Shown here piece by piece: positions 8,743 through 16,857 of a stretch of DNA of 64,000 bases. The DNA is from an uncultured delta proteobacterium. GTDB taxonomy: Bacteria; Myxococcota_A; Polyangia; Polyangiales; Polyangiaceae. Positions within the stretch are counted from its first letter, which is position 1. Each line of letters starts with the position of its first letter. The stretch lies in the NCBI GenBank assembly GCA_903892415.1, contig CAITIQ010000574.1, forward strand, positions 1 to 64,000, in the 5' to 3' direction. The translations under genes and the position numbers were made by a program. Under the pieces are notes generated by a model. It was not told the origin of the DNA, made no database searches, and worked only from the letters and a program-made list of their open reading frames with translations.

Positions 8743-9621
8743 ATGAAGACGCTGCGATTTCTCGGGCTTGGCGCGCTGATCGCCCTCGGCGCATACACAC
8801 TTTCCGGGTCACCCGAGTCAGCCTTCGCCGGGGACGCAAAACCAGCCCCTGGCCCCAGCAAAAAGGGGAAGGCGGAGAAGAAACCCGAAACGCCGGCTGA
8901 GGCCCCCACGGTGGCCAAGCCGATCGCCATCCAGCCGAAAGAGCTCGCCTGGGGGATCGACAAGAAGAAGCTCGGTGAAATCTACGACAAGGTGATCGAC
9001 GAGGACTTCAAGCCTCGTTATCTGAAGGCGCAACCAGGCCCCCAGATGGACGCGCTCGACGCGGAAGTAGCCGAACGCAAAGCCGAGTTCCGCAGGAGCT
9101 ACACCGACTTCGGCAACACGGCGACGGGCTTTGACATGACGCCGTTGCGCTCCGAGTACACCTACAACAACAAAGAAGCGCTGATGTCGATCGAGCGCGG
9201 GGGCCGCACGCGCTACTTCTTCTTCATCGGCGGCAAGCTCTGGAAGATCGCCGACGCCTTCAAGCTCGGTGAGAAGAGCCAATGGGGAAAGAGCTACGAC
9301 GAGGCGCTGGCCAAACTCTCGAAACACTACGGTGAAGGTCGCGTTCGCGAGGCTGATGAAAAGGCTGGGCGCCCGTTCAAAGAGGCCGATTGGAAAGACA
9401 CCGCCACGCAGGTTCGCGCGGTGGATTGGGGCAATGACGAGTTCTCCATCGTGTTCCAGGACGCCGTCACGGTCTCCCAGCTCGATACGTTGCGGAAGAA
9501 CAAGCCCGCTGGAAGCGTCGGCTCCAACATCGACGCGAAGGTGAAGGATGCTGGCGCCAAGAAGGAGCCCCCCCCGCCGAAGCCGGAAGAAAAGAAGCCG
9601 GTCAAAGGGCCGACCAAGTAG
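8743..9621 (+). CDS. Secreted protein of unknown function, about 292 aa
   Basis: Two consecutive ATG codons (8740, 8743) follow GGAGGA at 8734-8739; 8743 gives better spacing and an N-terminus MKTLRFLGLG typical of a Sec signal, with cleavage plausible after SAFA. After a Pro/Lys/Ala linker, the folded part (about residues 60-265) starts KELAWGIDKKKLGEIYDKVIDEDF and contains RYFFFIGGKLWKI. The pattern of Trp, Tyr and charged residues suggests a small mixed alpha/beta periplasmic domain. The C-terminus is a Lys/Pro-rich tail. Followed at once by a terminator, so probably a single-gene transcript. Confidence 0.75.
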   Translation: MKTLRFLGLGALIALGAYTLSGSPESAFAGDAKPAPGPSKKGKAEKKPETPAEAPTVAKPIAIQPKELAWGIDKKKLGEIYDKVIDEDFKPRYLKAQPGPQMDALDAEVAERKAEFRRSYTDFGNTATGFDMTPLRSEYTYNNKEALMSIERGGRTRYFFFIGGKLWKIADAFKLGEKSQWGKSYDEALAKLSKHYGEGRVREADEKAGRPFKEADWKDTATQVRAVDWGNDEFSIVFQDAVTVSQLDTLRKNKPAGSVGSNIDAKVKDAGAKKEPPPPKPEEKKPVKGPTK

Positions 9622-9643
9622 CAACCGACTTTTCGAGACGAAG

Positions 9644-9675
9644 AACGCCTCTCAGCCAAGCTGGGGGGCGTTTTT
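9644..9675 (+). terminator. Rho-independent terminator
   Basis: AACGCC pairs perfectly with GGCGTT around a 17-18 base loop containing a second short GC pairing, followed by TTTTT. It sits 23 bases after the stop of the secreted-protein gene. Confidence 0.8.
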
Positions 9676-9726
9676 GCGTCGCTCGGTCGAACGTGCTCAA
9701 CGTCTCGCGACGACGAGCAAATGGTA

Positions 9727-9993
9727 TCACGCGACGAGCGATGCGCCTGCCGGCACCGAGATACCGGAACTCACGTCCAAGCGGGCAGTTGGCGCCACGC
9801 AACGCAGGGCAGGCTCAATCACCCCGCGAACGACCAGCGGGGTGCCTGGGCATCCGGCGTAACGCCCCGCGAGGTGCAGCGATAGATGGTTTGGCTCGAC
9901 CGCGACGATGTACACCTCGCCACCATCCGCGCGAATGAGCGGGGCAATCACGTCCTTCAACACCTTTAGCAGCTGGTCGATCGAGGCGGTCAT
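9727..9993 (-). CDS. NifU C-terminal-like domain protein lacking the first cluster cysteine, about 88 aa
   Basis: The core IAPLIRADGGEVYIVAV, the later HLSLHLAG strand, CPGTP and VIEPAL match the NifU/NfuA C-terminal scaffold domain, which normally binds a 4Fe-4S cluster through CxxC. Here the motif reads GRYAGCP: the first Cys is Tyr (codon TAC on the coding strand), so only one Cys remains and cluster assembly through CxxC is doubtful. ATG at 9993 gives a domain-length protein; a GTG at 10011 is an alternative. It starts within 25 bases of the preceding lipoprotein stop and closes a six-gene leftward operon of envelope proteins, an odd setting for an Fe-S scaffold. Confidence 0.8.
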   Translation of the reverse strand: MTASIDQLLKVLKDVIAPLIRADGGEVYIVAVEPNHLSLHLAGRYAGCPGTPLVVRGVIEPALRCVAPTARLDVSSGISVPAGASLVA

Positions 9994-10014
9994 CTGCCGG
10001 GCAGCATACACAGC

Positions 10015-10884
10015 TCAGAAAACGCTGGCCACGATGACGACGGCGGCATCAGGGCCAAGGGCCGGCGCGCGCCGACCTGCGAAGCCAAAGGTCCTCTTTT
10101 CGATCACGGCGCTACTGCTGTAATCCCCCGCTTCAGTAAGCTTGAGGACATCCAGCTTGGAAACGTGCTCCGCGAGCGTTTCTGGTGCATCCGGCTCGCC
10201 GTAGGCCAAGGCTCCCTTGACCACATACGCGTAAATCACGGGGACCTTCTTGTTGTCTTTGGTCTTGGCCGCTTCAGTGAATTTGGCCCGAACAGCGTTC
10301 TGAATCACCCCGGCATAAAAGCGGAAGGACCAGCCCGAGAGGAATAGCCCCTTGAGCTTGCCTTCGCCGTCGACCGCGCGATGGGCTACCACCCACGCGG
10401 TGTCCTCGCCCCGCTTGACGCCACGCAGTGCTTCCATGGGGCCGTAGGCTTCAATCAGACCTGAATTCGGCTCGAGCGCTCGCTTCAGATCGGGATAGGC
10501 CGTGAGGATGTTCTGATCGACGAGTCGATCCGGATCGATCTCGCTGCGGAGCACCTTGCCGTCTACGTCGGCGAAGCTGAAGAAGGTGCTCTTAGCGATG
10601 GCGAGGTTGTCTGTGTTCTCCCGGGCGGCCTTGATTGCGTTCTGCAGCTCGAGGCGGGCCGCAAGCGGATCACCAGGCATGCGCTTCTGCAACACCTTCA
10701 CCCCCTCGGGCATGCCGCTGCGAAGCTGGGCCGTGTCGCGCTCGACGACTTCTATCGCGCTAGTGAGGCCTTCACTGGCGGCCGCCTGCGCAGCCTTTGC
10801 CTCACCGTCACAACCCGAAAGTGCCGAGAACGCTACGAGCAAGCCGCCCGCAATCGCGCCGGTCAAAAGAGCACGTCGTTGCAT
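10015..10884 (-). CDS. Putative lipoprotein with sensor-like domain, 289 aa
   Basis: ATG at 10884 overlaps the upstream stop (TGATG). The N-terminus RRALLTGAIAGG leads to lipobox ALSGC, so the protein is lipid-anchored outside the cytoplasm; the Arg pair also fits a Tat-like signal. The mature part opens with a helical region, then FFSFADVDGKVLRSEID, AWVVAHRAVDGEGKLKGLF and SGWSFRFYA, which look like the strands of a PAS/dCache-like ligand-binding fold. I infer an extracytoplasmic sensor or binding protein; no family name is certain. Confidence 0.7.
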   Translation of the reverse strand: MQRRALLTGAIAGGLLVAFSALSGCDGEAKAAQAAASEGLTSAIEVVERDTAQLRSGMPEGVKVLQKRMPGDPLAARLELQNAIKAARENTDNLAIAKSTFFSFADVDGKVLRSEIDPDRLVDQNILTAYPDLKRALEPNSGLIEAYGPMEALRGVKRGEDTAWVVAHRAVDGEGKLKGLFLSGWSFRFYAGVIQNAVRAKFTEAAKTKDNKKVPVIYAYVVKGALAYGEPDAPETLAEHVSKLDVLKLTEAGDYSSSAVIEKRTFGFAGRRAPALGPDAAVVIVASVF

Positions 10885-12023
10885 CACAGAGCCTCCGGTG
10901 AAACGAACAGTATCTCGACAATGGGTTGGTCCGTGCGTTCCGCTGAAAGCGGCGCATTCGAAGAGGACTCGGCGAGAAGCGTGATGTGAGTGCCGGCCTT
11001 CAAGTCGGCAAACGCGCTCTCGATCGCTAAGCGGCGGTCGCTCCAGAGCTTACTGTCCGACGATTTCAACTGTTTGCCGGTGTAGACCACGAGCGTCAGC
11101 GGAAATTCAGCGTGTGCCTTGGCTACTCGGACCAGGCTCGCGAGCCTTTCCGCCCCCTCGCTCGAGAGCTTGCTGCCATCGAACAAGTTCTGCAGAGAGA
11201 CCGCGACGCCACGTTCGTCACGACTCGCAACTGCGCCCCCAGTCAAGCGCGCCAACATCGCCGAGACTTCAGTCATCAGCGCATCAGCCGCTCCGCTCGC
11301 CGAACGGCTACGTGAGGATTCGAGCTTACGAAGGCATGCGGCGCGGTGTGCGAAGAAGCGGCTCGCATCCACCTCCTGCTCCTTGGCAGCGAGCAACGTC
11401 GTGAGCGCTGAAGCTTCCGCATCGAGCGACGTATCGGGGGACTTTCCACCGGCTGCGAGCAGAAGCCCAGCCGCGGAGCAGGTGATCTTCGCCTGCCATA
11501 ACAAGTCGCCGAGCACCGCGCGTTCACCAGCACTTAGTTTTGCGGAGCCAGGCTTCTCTCCAAGCCCCTGTGATTGGGCGATGCGAAGGCGCGCCTCCAG
11601 CGCATCGATCTCGCCCAGGACGCGGGCGATCGAACTTTCGGTCTCTGCGAGTTGCGAATCAAGTTGCTCAACCAGCACCCTTTCCTCCGCCTCGCGCAGA
11701 CTCCCAGCTGCGACCGCCGCTAGGCTTGCGCCTTCCTCATAGGTGGCAATCGCCTCCTCGGCTTGAAATTCCGCGTGCGCGAGTGGGCCGGATTCAGCAA
11801 GCTCATGGGCCAAGAGACGACGCTTCTCCGCGAGTGCCCAGGTCGGCATCGCGGCCGACTTCGCCGCTTGCGCCGCCTCGGCCTGACTGATGCGGTCCAC
11901 CTCCTCGAGCAGCAACGGTTTTGGCACCGGCGCACAAGCGACGCTGGCCGCGCAAACGAAGGCCAGAGCTGCCTGGAAAAGCCGCTGACGGACCCGCGCT
12001 CGATCGCCTTTCGTGTGAGTCAT
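10884..12023 (-). CDS. Lipoprotein with coiled-coil and degenerate OmpA-like C-terminus, 379 aa
   Basis: The signal ends in a SVACAP lipobox (Cys about residue 30). Residues about 40-270 are Ala/Glu/Leu-rich and helical, with an AETESSIARVLGEIDALEARL-type coiled coil. The last ~110 residues (VSLQNLFDGSKLSSEGAERL, LTLVVYTG, IVEILFVSP) look like an OmpA-family peptidoglycan-associating domain with a weakened NxxLSxxRA region (SDRRLAIESAF). This suggests a peri-cell-wall structural role. ATG at 12023 overlaps the previous stop by 4 bases, and its own stop overlaps the next start. Confidence 0.75.
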   Translation of the reverse strand: MTHTKGDRARVRQRLFQAALAFVCAASVACAPVPKPLLLEEVDRISQAEAAQAAKSAAMPTWALAEKRRLLAHELAESGPLAHAEFQAEEAIATYEEGASLAAVAAGSLREAEERVLVEQLDSQLAETESSIARVLGEIDALEARLRIAQSQGLGEKPGSAKLSAGERAVLGDLLWQAKITCSAAGLLLAAGGKSPDTSLDAEASALTTLLAAKEQEVDASRFFAHRAACLRKLESSRSRSASGAADALMTEVSAMLARLTGGAVASRDERGVAVSLQNLFDGSKLSSEGAERLASLVRVAKAHAEFPLTLVVYTGKQLKSSDSKLWSDRRLAIESAFADLKAGTHITLLAESSSNAPLSAERTDQPIVEILFVSPEAL

Positions 12024-12619
12024 TTCTTCACCGTCGTGGGCGTGGGGGGCTTGGGCTTTTGCCCCGAGGTAGCGGCAGGCTTCGTCGCGGCGGGCTTGCT
12101 CGATTCCCCAGCCTTGCCACCTGCGCGTTCGGCCGCGGCTTTCTCAGCACTTTCGACAGCGGCAGCCAGCGAAAGTCGCCGGGCGTCATGCTCCGCGAGC
12201 AGTGAGCGCGCCCGGGACAACCGTTCCACCAAACTGGCACGTGAAGTCGAGAGAACGTCCGCGGATTTTAGGATCTCGGCCGCTCGAACAGCGGCGGCCC
12301 CTGCGTTGGCCCAAGCGAGAGCCACCCGCGAGAGCAAGCGTGCCCCGTCTTCATCCTTAGCGAGTTTGGCGCCGTGCGCTCGAGCCAGGGCCTTATTGCC
12401 TTTCTCGATTGCACGAGCTGCGACTGCCTTTGTCGCGGCCGCTGAAGCCAACTCGCCGAGTGCGGCCTTGGCTTTCTCCCCGTCGGCGGTTACGGCCGGG
12501 GGGTCGTTCGGCAAAACCGACTCAGCGGCATACGAACTAGCGGCGCAAAGCGCGCTCCCCAAAGAAACGCTCAGCCAAAGAACGGGGCGAGCAAACCGTG
12601 CTTTCAACGCACGAAACAT
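12020..12619 (-). CDS. Exported Ala/Lys-rich helical protein, 199 aa
   Basis: A long Sec signal (FARPVLWLSVSLGSALCAASSYA, shown here only in outline) ends in an AxA-type site, followed by an Ala-rich, fully helical body and a Lys/Pro/Thr tail (KPPTPTTVKK). There are no mature cysteines. It resembles small periplasmic scaffolds adjacent to OmpA-like lipoproteins, and it is coupled by a 4-base overlap to the OmpA-like gene. Family not recognised. Confidence 0.7.
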   Translation of the reverse strand: MFRALKARFARPVLWLSVSLGSALCAASSYAAESVLPNDPPAVTADGEKAKAALGELASAAATKAVAARAIEKGNKALARAHGAKLAKDEDGARLLSRVALAWANAGAAAVRAAEILKSADVLSTSRASLVERLSRARSLLAEHDARRLSLAAAVESAEKAAAERAGGKAGESSKPAATKPAATSGQKPKPPTPTTVKK

Positions 12620-12692
12620 CAGTCCTCGTACCAGTGAGGCCGCCCACCAGCAAGGCGCTAGAGTACGGAACTAGCGTTGCGGTGCACTCGCC

Positions 12693-13184
12693 TCACTCCG
12701 GCTGAAAGTTCTTCACGAACCAGTCGATTGAACTGGCCGCCTTTTCAACCAGCTCCTTCTTTCCGCCGGCCTCGACCAGATAAACGTGGTCCTCGGTGAC
12801 GAAGATGATCACCGTGTAGAGGTGGGCCTGACCGTCTTGATCGTGTCCGAGCCGTAGCTCCGTTCCCTTGGTTCCGTTTGCGGCGACGACCTCCTTCTTC
12901 TCGAGCAAGGCGTAGCCCTGTCCCAAGCGGGTACGGTTCTCGAGCGCACGCGCGGCCAGCCCGAGATCAACCTTGGGCTCGTTGTCCCAAGCTCGCACGC
13001 CCAACACGACGCCGTCGGCGGTGGAGGCACGGTACTCATCAGCGTTTCCGTCGTAGGACCGCTGCCCTCCCTCTGTGAGTTCGACAAACCCGGCCGGAGT
13101 CGCGACGTCGTAGGGGCGGCCGCAGCCGACCAACGCAGTGATCGAAAGGCTCAGGAGCAACCACGGAGCACATTGAATTTTCAT
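12693..13184 (-). CDS. Small lipoprotein, 163 aa
   Basis: ATG at 13184 gives MKIQCAPWLLLSLSITALVGC, a standard lipoprotein signal with lipobox LVGC. The mature protein (YDVATPAGFVELTEGG, LRLGHDQDGQAHLYTVIIFVTEDHVYLVE in pieces) is a small alpha/beta domain, similar in layout to PsbP-like or other ~130-residue periplasmic folds, ending SSIDWFVKNFQPE. A longer in-frame reading exists but would overlap the upstream gene. It starts 16 bases after the DUF4349 stop. Confidence 0.8.
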   Translation of the reverse strand: MKIQCAPWLLLSLSITALVGCGRPYDVATPAGFVELTEGGQRSYDGNADEYRASTADGVVLGVRAWDNEPKVDLGLAARALENRTRLGQGYALLEKKEVVAANGTKGTELRLGHDQDGQAHLYTVIIFVTEDHVYLVEAGGKKELVEKAASSIDWFVKNFQPE

Positions 13185-13200
13185 TGGTGTCTCGGACTTC

Positions 13201-14010
13201 TCAGAGCGCGAGCAGGCGCGGCAAACTGACGTTGTTGAGCCAAGGCAGCGGCAAGACGAAGGGCCCCTGCTGAACCTGTTCCGCATTACGCGGCGCAAAA
13301 TTGACCGTGATGGTCGAGTAGCGGGCCTGATCGGCGAGCAGCTTGAGGCGCCCCTTGAAGCGCTCGATCTCACCGGTGATACGGCCAAGTTCACGCTCGA
13401 TCGCCAATGCCTCTTCGACCTTGGTGGCCTTCTCCAACAGCTTCTCGAAGCGAGCTCGCATGGCCAGCGCGTTCTGCAGTTGCACCTCGAGGTCGCGGTA
13501 CTCCGCGGTCACGTCTTCGGAGACCACGTTGCGATGCAGCACGTCCCCAACCTTCTCGATCGCCAGCACGACCTCCTGGAATTTTTGTGCCGGAACGCGA
13601 ATCGTTACCAGGCGATCCTCTCGCCGAGCCAAAAAGCCGCCCGCGTCTTTGGCCAGGCCTTCCACGATGTTCAGCGACTTCTCCACCTCGTAGACGCTCA
13701 TCGTGAACTCAGCCGTGTAGATGAGGATCGGTTGCTTGCGCTCGGGGTCGTCGATCGCAGAGCCGCTTCCGGACGCGGACTTGCCGTGCGTCGGCGCCGG
13801 GGCAGGCTCCATTGGCGGCGGGGCCATCGCTGGAAGCGAGGGCATCTCGGGGGCCGCTGAATCGACCGAAACCTCGTCGCTCATCGACTCGGTCCGGGGC
13901 CCGCCGAGGGCATAGACCTGGGGCGCGGAAGCTCCGGCCTTATCGTAGGCGGCGCAACCAAGCGGAAATGCCATGGAAACGACCAACAACCATCGGGACC
14001 ACGCAGCCAT
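13201..14010 (-). CDS. DUF4349-domain lipoprotein, 269 aa
   Basis: First gene of the leftward envelope operon. ATG at 14010 has GAGG five bases upstream. The signal ends in PLGCAA, followed by a Pro/Met/Ser-rich spacer to about residue 90. Residues about 95-250 show the DUF4349 pattern: a strand ILIYTAEFTMSV, then VEGLAKDAGGF, VTIRVPAQKFQEVV, VTAEYRDLEVQLQN, a coiled coil LLEKATKVEEALAIERELGRI and a final strand YSTITVNFAPR. Members usually carry a C-terminal membrane helix; here the C-terminus is short and only weakly hydrophobic, so the lipid anchor probably replaces it. Function of the family is unknown. Confidence 0.88.
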   Translation of the reverse strand: MAAWSRWLLVVSMAFPLGCAAYDKAGASAPQVYALGGPRTESMSDEVSVDSAAPEMPSLPAMAPPPMEPAPAPTHGKSASGSGSAIDDPERKQPILIYTAEFTMSVYEVEKSLNIVEGLAKDAGGFLARREDRLVTIRVPAQKFQEVVLAIEKVGDVLHRNVVSEDVTAEYRDLEVQLQNALAMRARFEKLLEKATKVEEALAIERELGRITGEIERFKGRLKLLADQARYSTITVNFAPRNAEQVQQGPFVLPLPWLNNVSLPRLLAL

Positions 14011-14132
14011 GCTCACCTCGATCTCAGCCGTGTAACGCTGTTCTCAGGGCGGACCTTACACAGAAACGCAGGGAACCACACCGGCCCTCGTTGAAGAAGC
14101 CGATCTCCGCCCTCAGTGATACTGTGGCCTGC

Positions 14133-15836
14133 ATGACCTCGGCGGACGACATCCGCGCCACCCGCACGCGCCCTTTCGCGACCACCGTCGCCGCCGCAGG
14201 GCTCGAGTATGGAAGTCCGCCCGTTTCGCTGAGCGGGCTGCCGGAGCAGGGCAGCATCGTTGGCCTGCAGTATCGGCTTGTTCGCGTCCTCGGTGAGGGC
14301 AACTTCGGCAAGGTCTGGGTGGCCGAGCGACTCGATGTTCCTGAGCATCGGGTGGCGATGAAGATCCTGCCGCGCTCACACTTCGTCGGTCGCAACGTCG
14401 AGCGTGAGTTGGTCATGCTCGCGACGGTGGGCCATCCCAACGTGGTGCAGTTGAAAGACCACGGTATCGAGCCTGACTTCGTTTGGCTGACCATGCCGGT
14501 CTACCAGGGCGAGACGTTGGGAGAGCGGCTGTCCCGGGGCGCGCTCAAACTGCGTGAGGCCTACGATATCTTCCTGCCCATCGCGCGCGCGCTGGAGGCA
14601 CTGCATCAGCTTGGTTTGAGACATCAGGACGTCAAACCCGACAACATCTTCCTGTCGCAGTTCGCCGGTCGCTTGCACCCGGTCTTGCTCGACCTGGGCG
14701 TGGCAGCGGAGAAGGACGCAACCTTCGTGGCCGGAACGGCGCTATTTGCAGCACCGGAACAGCTCGCAGCCATCCTGGCCAATGATGCTCCACCGCCCCT
14801 CTCCGAGAAGATCGACTCGTACTGTTTGGCGGCCACCCTGCTGCTGTGTTTGGTTGGCGACCGACATTTCCCTGGAGGGAAGGCGGTCACGCGCCGCCAA
14901 GTGGCGGAGAGCCACGAGCTGCGTGCAACCCAGCCGATCGTCCCGGCAGCGCTACTGGACTTGAGCGACTCGGCGCGACAAAAGCTCGCGAGTCGACTTG
15001 CGCAGTGGATGAGCATCGACCCTGACAAGCGCCCAACCATGACGCAAGTGGCCGAAGAGCTCGAGGTGCTACTCGAGCCCGAACGCGAGGCCGAAGAGGC
15101 CGCAGAGCTGTACAAGAAGCGGCAGGAGCGCTCGCTTGCTCGCACACGCATTGGCGCCGTGGTGGTGCTCGCGGCTGCAGTAGGCGTTGGCGGCTTGGCG
15201 CTGTGGAAGCGAGAAACCTTGCGCATGGCGTCCGCGTTGGAAGAAGCGCGCGCGGCGGGCGAAGAGAACTTCGATAAGCTCGATACGTGCACCGCCGCTC
15301 ACACCATGACTCGCCGAGATGCTCGCAATTGCGCGGCCGAGCTCAGCACTGAACGCAGTGCACACGAGCGCACCCTCAACATGCTTTCAAAACAAGGCGA
15401 AGGCTGCAAAGAGGTCGTGACCGAGATCCAAGAGCTGCGCGCCACCCAGCAAACAGAGCGAAAGAAGCACGAAGACGAAATAAAGGCTGAGGTTCGGACC
15501 TGCGGCATAGAGCGCGAGAAGCTCATGGGCGAGTTCGAGAAAGAGCGCGAGAAGCTGAGCGGCGCGAGCACCACGTGCGAGGGACAGAACAAGGACCTTA
15601 CGGCGCAGCTCGTGGCTATGCAGGCTGAGCGCGATAGCTGTCTCAGCGCAGAAAAACACGGTTCTCCTTACGATCCGGATCCAACCCCGACGCCCACGAG
15701 CTTGCCGACTGCGCGACCTACTGCAGTTGTGACCTCAACTCCCACCGGACCTGTTGGCCCAGTGGGCCCGGTCGAGCCGCCGCCAGCGCTCACCCCCGAT
15801 CCAACCCCACCACCCCCGCCGTTTCCAGAGCCCTGA
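14133..15836 (+). CDS. Hanks-type protein kinase (non-RD, atypical) with membrane helix and Cys-bearing coiled coil, 567 aa
   Basis: Kinase domain at residues about 47-310: glycine loop GEGNFG (54-59), Lys77, catalytic loop HQDVKPDN (HQD 164-166 instead of HRD) and DLG (187-189) instead of DFG. The catalytic Asp and the metal-binding Asp are kept, so activity is possible, but the Arg-to-Gln change makes it non-RD. A single membrane helix lies at about 339-357, followed by a long charged coiled coil containing six cysteines and a Pro/Thr-rich tail. ATG at 14133 was chosen over upstream in-frame codons because those overlap the divergent promoter region. Transcribed divergently from the DUF4349 operon. 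Confidence 0.9.
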   Translation: MTSADDIRATRTRPFATTVAAAGLEYGSPPVSLSGLPEQGSIVGLQYRLVRVLGEGNFGKVWVAERLDVPEHRVAMKILPRSHFVGRNVERELVMLATVGHPNVVQLKDHGIEPDFVWLTMPVYQGETLGERLSRGALKLREAYDIFLPIARALEALHQLGLRHQDVKPDNIFLSQFAGRLHPVLLDLGVAAEKDATFVAGTALFAAPEQLAAILANDAPPPLSEKIDSYCLAATLLLCLVGDRHFPGGKAVTRRQVAESHELRATQPIVPAALLDLSDSARQKLASRLAQWMSIDPDKRPTMTQVAEELEVLLEPEREAEEAAELYKKRQERSLARTRIGAVVVLAAAVGVGGLALWKRETLRMASALEEARAAGEENFDKLDTCTAAHTMTRRDARNCAAELSTERSAHERTLNMLSKQGEGCKEVVTEIQELRATQQTERKKHEDEIKAEVRTCGIEREKLMGEFEKEREKLSGASTTCEGQNKDLTAQLVAMQAERDSCLSAEKHGSPYDPDPTPTPTSLPTARPTAVVTSTPTGPVGPVGPVEPPPALTPDPTPPPPPFPEP

Positions 15837-15882
15837 GGGCTAAACCTTCCGCTACGGCACTTATCGGAGTAAGGTCCTTTCC

Positions 15883-16857
15883 ATGGGCTCGAATGATCAC
15901 CAGAGCCGCCGTGACGTTCTCGTTCGGCTGGGCAAAGCCGCTCTCGTCATGGGGGGAGCGGGCGCCGCAGGTGCGCTCGCCTATGACCCCGGCGGGTTTG
16001 ACCTAAGCAAGTCGAAGAGCCTCGCTCAAACCAGGGACTTTCGCGTATCTGCGGGCGGCGAGGCCGATCTGGCGATCGCGCGTAACGACACTGATCCTGC
16101 TGCGCTCGTGCGGCGCGCCGTTGAAGCGCTGGGGGGCATGAGCCGCTTCATTTCGCGTGGTGACGTGGTGGTGGTCAAGCCGAACATCGGCTGGGATCGC
16201 GCGCCAGTCCACGCGGCGAACACCAACCCGCAGGTGGTCGCCGAAGTGGTGCGCTTGGTCTACGACGCCGGCGCCAAGAAGGTGGTCGTGACCGACGCCT
16301 CGTGCAACGAGCCGAATCGATGCTTTCAGCGCTCGGGCATTTGGAAGAGCGCCTACGACGTCGGAGCTCACATCGTCATCCCGTCGGAGTCGCTGTTCAA
16401 AGGCATGCGCCTCAAGGGCGAAGTGCTCGATGATTGGCCCGTCTATACGCCCCTCGTCAACGCAGACAAAGTGATCAACGTACCGGTGGCGAAGCACCAC
16501 AACTTGGCCGTCTACACCGGCGCAATGAAGAACTGGTACGGCCTGCTCGGTGGGCGCCGCAACCGGCTGCATCAGAACATCGACGTCTCCATCGCCGACC
16601 TCGCGACCTTCATGCAACCGACGCTGACCGTTCTGGACGCCGTGCGCGTGCTGATGCGCAACGGCCCACAAGGCGGAAACATCGCTGACGCCAAAGACCT
16701 GAACACGGTGATTGCCTCGGTGGATCAGGTCGCAGCAGACGCTCTCGGCTGCACACTCATCGGCAAGACGCCGAACCAGGTTGCTTACCTCGCCATGGGC
16801 GAACAACGTGGGCTTGGTACGCGAGATTGGCGGACGCTGAGGGTCGTGGAGGCCTGA
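15883..16857 (+). CDS. DUF362 protein with Tat-type signal, 324 aa
   Basis: The N-terminus SRRDVLVRLGKAALVMGGAGAAG fits a twin-arginine signal (given in part). The body has DUF362 landmarks: VVVKPNIGWDR, a VVVTDASCNEP loop, VINVPVAKHHNLAVYTGAMKN and a late LTVLDAVRVLMRNGP. Family members are often redox- or Fe-S-linked and are found beside ferredoxin-type membrane proteins. Its TGA shares a base with the ATG of the polyferredoxin gene (TGATG at 16855-16859), so the two are coupled and probably form one exported redox module. Confidence 0.9.
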   Translation: MGSNDHQSRRDVLVRLGKAALVMGGAGAAGALAYDPGGFDLSKSKSLAQTRDFRVSAGGEADLAIARNDTDPAALVRRAVEALGGMSRFISRGDVVVVKPNIGWDRAPVHAANTNPQVVAEVVRLVYDAGAKKVVVTDASCNEPNRCFQRSGIWKSAYDVGAHIVIPSESLFKGMRLKGEVLDDWPVYTPLVNADKVINVPVAKHHNLAVYTGAMKNWYGLLGGRRNRLHQNIDVSIADLATFMQPTLTVLDAVRVLMRNGPQGGNIADAKDLNTVIASVDQVAADALGCTLIGKTPNQVAYLAMGEQRGLGTRDWRTLRVVEA

